A stretch of DNA of 8,861 bases from NCBI GenBank assembly GCA_964410485.1, contig CAYPHJ010000148.1, positions 1 to 8,861 of the forward strand, in the 5' to 3' direction. The position numbers and the translations under genes are program-made. The notes under the pieces are model-generated. The model saw nothing but the letters and a program-made list of their open reading frames with translations, was not told where the DNA came from and searched no databases. This DNA comes from CAYPHJ01 sp964410485 (GTDB lineage Bacteria > Desulfobacterota > Binatia > UBA9968). Positions 7,118 through 8,861 of the stretch are shown piece after piece (the first letter of the stretch is position 1; every line of letters starts with the position of its first letter).

Positions 7118-7182
7118 CAAGTGGCAGGAGAAGCAGGCTCGCTCTCCAGATCAAATGCCTATTGGCGTCCGTCTCAGTCCAA

Positions 7183-7824
7183 TTACCTGGATCCAAGCGG
7201 TATAAAATGCTGCGTACCCGACCCCATGCTATTGATTTCTTTGATCAAGTCAGCCAAATCTTTGCTGCTTGCAACAAAATCAATCTCGGAGGTGTTAACG
7301 ACCAGTAGCGGCGTCTCGCCGTAGTGGAAAAAAAACTGATTGTACGCCTGGGCCACCTCTGAGAGGTACTCGAAGGTTACGCTACGCTCGTATTTCTTAT
7401 CTCTTTTTTTGAGTCTTTTGTATAGCACCTCGGGCCGCGCTTGCAAATACACAACCAGATCTGGCTTCGGCACGCGCGTATTCAGGAGTCCATATACCTG
7501 ATGATAAAGATTCAGCTCCTCGGCGCTAAGTGTTAGGGTCGCGAAAATGTTGTCTTTGGCGAACAGGTAATCGGCTACGGTATTCTGGGCAAAAAGGTCC
7601 TGCTGGCCCAGCGCCATCTGTTGCTGGTACCGGCTCAGCAAAAAGAAGACCTGGTTCTGAAAAGCGTACGTCTCGCGAGCCTTATAGAATTTTGGCAGAA
7701 AAGGATTATCGTCGACATTCTCAAACACCGTTCGGGCCTGAAACTCCTGGGCCAGAATCTTCGCCAGGCTGGTTTTACCGACTCCGATCGGCCCCTCGAC
7801 GACAATATACTTGGTCTTCGTCAT
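7183..7824 (-). CDS. Deoxynucleoside kinase
   Basis: A 213-residue protein of the deoxynucleoside kinase family (deoxyguanosine/deoxyadenosine-type), which phosphorylates salvaged deoxynucleosides with a nucleoside triphosphate in the cytoplasm. The P-loop GPIGVGKT is at residues 11-18 after the strand KYIVVE. ENVDDNPFL at 35-43 resembles the family's substrate-site segment around a conserved Glu. VADYLFAKDNIFA (83-95) occupies the place of the usual DRS region. LKKRDKKYERS (138-148) is the arginine-rich lid. The ATG at 7824 has no strong ribosome-binding site, but it is the only start giving the usual short N-terminus before the P-loop. It is separated from panB by the hairpin at 7084-7117. 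Exact base preference cannot be judged by eye. Confidence 0.9.
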   Translation of the reverse strand: MTKTKYIVVEGPIGVGKTSLAKILAQEFQARTVFENVDDNPFLPKFYKARETYAFQNQVFFLLSRYQQQMALGQQDLFAQNTVADYLFAKDNIFATLTLSAEELNLYHQVYGLLNTRVPKPDLVVYLQARPEVLYKRLKKRDKKYERSVTFEYLSEVAQAYNQFFFHYGETPLLVVNTSEIDFVASSKDLADLIKEINSMGSGTQHFIPLGSR

Positions 7825-7951
7825 CTAGCCCGTCTACCCCGAGTAGCGTGAGGGTATCGAGGGGCGAATTTACACAAACAGCGGAACATTGTCTAGCTTG
7901 GACGGCAGCCCGGCGGACCGAAGCCGGACAGTGAATCAGAAGATACGCGGA

Positions 7952-8344
7952 TTAACCGGTCACTTGTCGCTTCTCCCGTGCGTTTCTGTTCAACCGCGGC
8001 TCGTCCCGCTGATCCTTCCAGCTGCGCAACGCATGCCGAACATATTGAGGATTTAATTCGAACACCTCACAGATGTTGTCAAAGGAAAAGATCCAATCCG
8101 TGCCTTTCTGCAAAATCCACTCTTCCGCCTCGTTGAAAAGCAGCTTTTTATTGCCGTTCTCAGCCGAGACGTTATCCTTAAAGCAGCTGATCGCGTCCTC
8201 CAACACGGCCAACATAAGCGCCTTCTCGGGTTCCAGAGAAGACCTGCTGCGGAGCCTGCTAAAATACTGGGTCGGAAGCAATGTGTCCGGTTGGAATAGA
8301 AAGGTTAATTTGTCTTCCATTATGGCGTGTGCTTGATCTTGCAT
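7952..8344 (-). CDS. Conserved-looking protein of unknown function, possible helix-turn-helix C-terminus
   Basis: A 130-residue, highly charged soluble protein with no named family that I can state. A helical middle (EKALMLAVLEDAISCFKDN, about 40-58) is followed by a Trp-containing segment (FNEAEEWILQKGTDWIFSFDNICEVF, about 70-95) and ELNPQYVRHALRSWK (96-110). The last two could form a helix-turn-helix-like pair (DNICEVFELNPQYVRHAL), and a basic tail ends the protein. I recall similar uncharacterised proteins in deltaproteobacteria-like genomes, but no function. The start at 8344 is favoured by GAGAGGTG within the end of the STAS gene; ATG at 8320 is the alternative. The 3-base gap to the STAS gene implies one transcript and coupled translation. 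It could be a transcriptional regulator or a partner of the STAS protein. Confidence 0.75.
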   Translation of the reverse strand: MQDQAHAIMEDKLTFLFQPDTLLPTQYFSRLRSRSSLEPEKALMLAVLEDAISCFKDNVSAENGNKKLLFNEAEEWILQKGTDWIFSFDNICEVFELNPQYVRHALRSWKDQRDEPRLNRNAREKRQVTG

Positions 8345-8347
8345 GAT

Positions 8348-8638
8348 TCAACACCTCTCGAGACCGCTCACCTTATCTCTCTGAATCTCTTCAATGATTG
8401 CTTTGGTCATGCATCCCGTCGCCACTAGAGTGGCTCCCCAATGATGCATTTCCTTTAGAAGCTCTTTTCCGCGGGAATCGATGAAACTTACGGCTTTCAA
8501 ATGGACCGCGACCGTTTGATCGACGATTACGAGTCGATTCCAACAACCTTTCAGCTCCTCAACCCACGGGCCAGCCAATTTGCCCTCGAGTTCAAGAACG
8601 CTTCCCGTCGAACCGCTGCAAACTGTGATTTTCAACAC
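8348..8638 (-). CDS. Stand-alone STAS-domain protein (anti-anti-sigma-like)
   Basis: A 96-residue protein that is essentially a single STAS domain, the fold of anti-sigma-factor antagonists such as SpoIIAA and of other phospho-switch partners. The pattern is LELEGKLAGPWVEEL (15-29), a central strand VAVHLKAVSFIDSRGKELL (43-61) with Asp54-Ser55 at the site where SpoIIAA carries its phosphorylated Ser, then GATLVATGCMTKAIIEEI, the expected strand and helix. No serine kinase or anti-sigma gene is in the window, so a phospho-switch role is inferred from the fold only. The start is GTG at 8638, overlapping the stop of the 42-residue peptide gene (GTGTTGA); TTG at 8635 is possible. No separate ribosome-binding site is evident, which suggests coupled translation. 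Confidence 0.82.
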   Translation of the reverse strand: MLKITVCSGSTGSVLELEGKLAGPWVEELKGCWNRLVIVDQTVAVHLKAVSFIDSRGKELLKEMHHWGATLVATGCMTKAIIEEIQRDKVSGLERC

Positions 8639-8760
8639 TGCGCGACTCGGTTCCAGGTTACCTGCGTATGAACCAGGGCATCCTGCCCCTGTTCATCAGT
8701 CAGCATTACCGGATCACACCAGCACAACTCCGACTCGATATGTTTGAGTCCAACGGGCAT
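8632..8760 (-). CDS. Small peptide gene, 42 residues, CWCDP motif
   Basis: A short frame on the minus strand from ATG (8760) to TGA (8632-8634). It starts MPVGLKHIESELCWCDPVM, continues with an acidic/Gln stretch (TDEQGQD) and ends VHTQVTWNRVAQC. The CWCDP core followed by an acidic turn and a V-T-W strand looks like a small beta-rich fold or a metal or redox site; the C-x-C pair could bind metal. I have an uncertain memory of similar short unnamed proteins beside STAS genes. Its stop overlaps the GTG of the STAS gene, which supports a real coding unit. The start is unsure: no good ribosome-binding site precedes the ATG, and the frame is open upstream with GTG codons at 8766 and 8781. Function unknown. 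Confidence 0.6.
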   Translation of the reverse strand: MPVGLKHIESELCWCDPVMLTDEQGQDALVHTQVTWNRVAQC

Positions 8761-8837
8761 GTCCACTGCAACGGTAACCACACTCCAACTTGATCAACAA
8801 TCATACTCACTCTTGTCCAAAATCTCCCCTGGCCCCT

Positions 8838-8861
8838 CCCTTCGACCACGCTCAGGGCATG
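8838..8861. repeat. REP-like dispersed palindromic repeat, cut by the window end
   Basis: The sequence CCCTTCGACCACGCTCAGGG, with GCATG following to the window edge, matches the widespread intergenic repeat type of form CCTTCGACnnGCTCAGG that recurs in many environmental bacterial genomes. CCCT and AGGG at its ends are inverse copies. It lies about 80 bases upstream of the small peptide gene in intergenic DNA, as such repeats usually do. Only one copy is visible, so the assignment rests on recall of the motif. Confidence 0.55.

Noticed and set aside
7071..7196. 42-residue N-terminal extension of panB
   Set aside because: It would be translated through the hairpin, has no family counterpart and lacks the strong ribosome-binding site that sits before the ATG at 7070.
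7825..7951. Terminator between the 130-residue protein gene and the kinase gene
   Set aside because: A 5-pair GC stem (CCGGC/GCCGG) is present near 7910-7930, but no T-run follows it on the minus strand.
1..8861. CRISPR array, insertion sequence, prophage or tRNA genes
   Set aside because: No regularly spaced direct repeats, transposase-like frames, phage genes or cloverleaf-like segments were seen on either strand.

Overview
The window reads as chromosomal DNA from a moderately GC-rich, Gram-negative, non-enteric bacterium. Divergent TctC/Bug-type periplasmic receptors are typical of soil and sediment proteobacteria and related uncultured lineages. The minus-strand order deoxynucleoside kinase - panB - panC - DUF502 - smpB, preceded by a small STAS gene, recalls deltaproteobacteria-like groups (Desulfobacterota, Binatota and relatives). 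The lineage guess rests on remembered gene content and is inference, not measurement.

Left region (1-660): no recognised gene. It has poorly coding or possibly decayed sequence and a candidate plus-strand promoter near 438-465.

Transport and VOC region (661-4281): tctC-like gene 1 is on the plus strand (661-1698). It converges on a two-module VOC (glyoxalase/dioxygenase-fold) gene (1722-2597, minus). Behind that is a second, diverged tctC-like gene (2703-3785, minus) with a candidate terminator right after its stop. Both receptors carry signal peptides, but no TctA/TctB membrane genes are present. About 500 bases of apparent non-coding DNA follow (3786-4281), holding a good minus-strand promoter candidate (perfect TTGACA) and little else.

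Housekeeping block (4282-7824, all minus, transcribed right to left): deoxynucleoside kinase, panB and panC (two pantothenate-pathway enzymes), a DUF502 membrane protein and SmpB (trans-translation). panB, panC, DUF502 and smpB are packed with gaps of 14 and 2 bases and an 8-base overlap, so they look like one operon. A minus-strand-specific hairpin with a T-rich tail lies between the kinase and panB, immediately before the panB ribosome-binding site. It separates, or attenuates between, the two units.

Small-gene cluster (7952-8760, minus): three tightly coupled small genes. They are a 42-residue peptide with a CWCDP motif, a 96-residue STAS-domain protein that starts inside the end of the peptide gene, and a 130-residue protein of unknown function that starts 3 bases after the STAS stop. 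This trio is the best candidate for an undescribed module. The window ends within what looks like a dispersed REP-like palindromic repeat (about 8838-8861).
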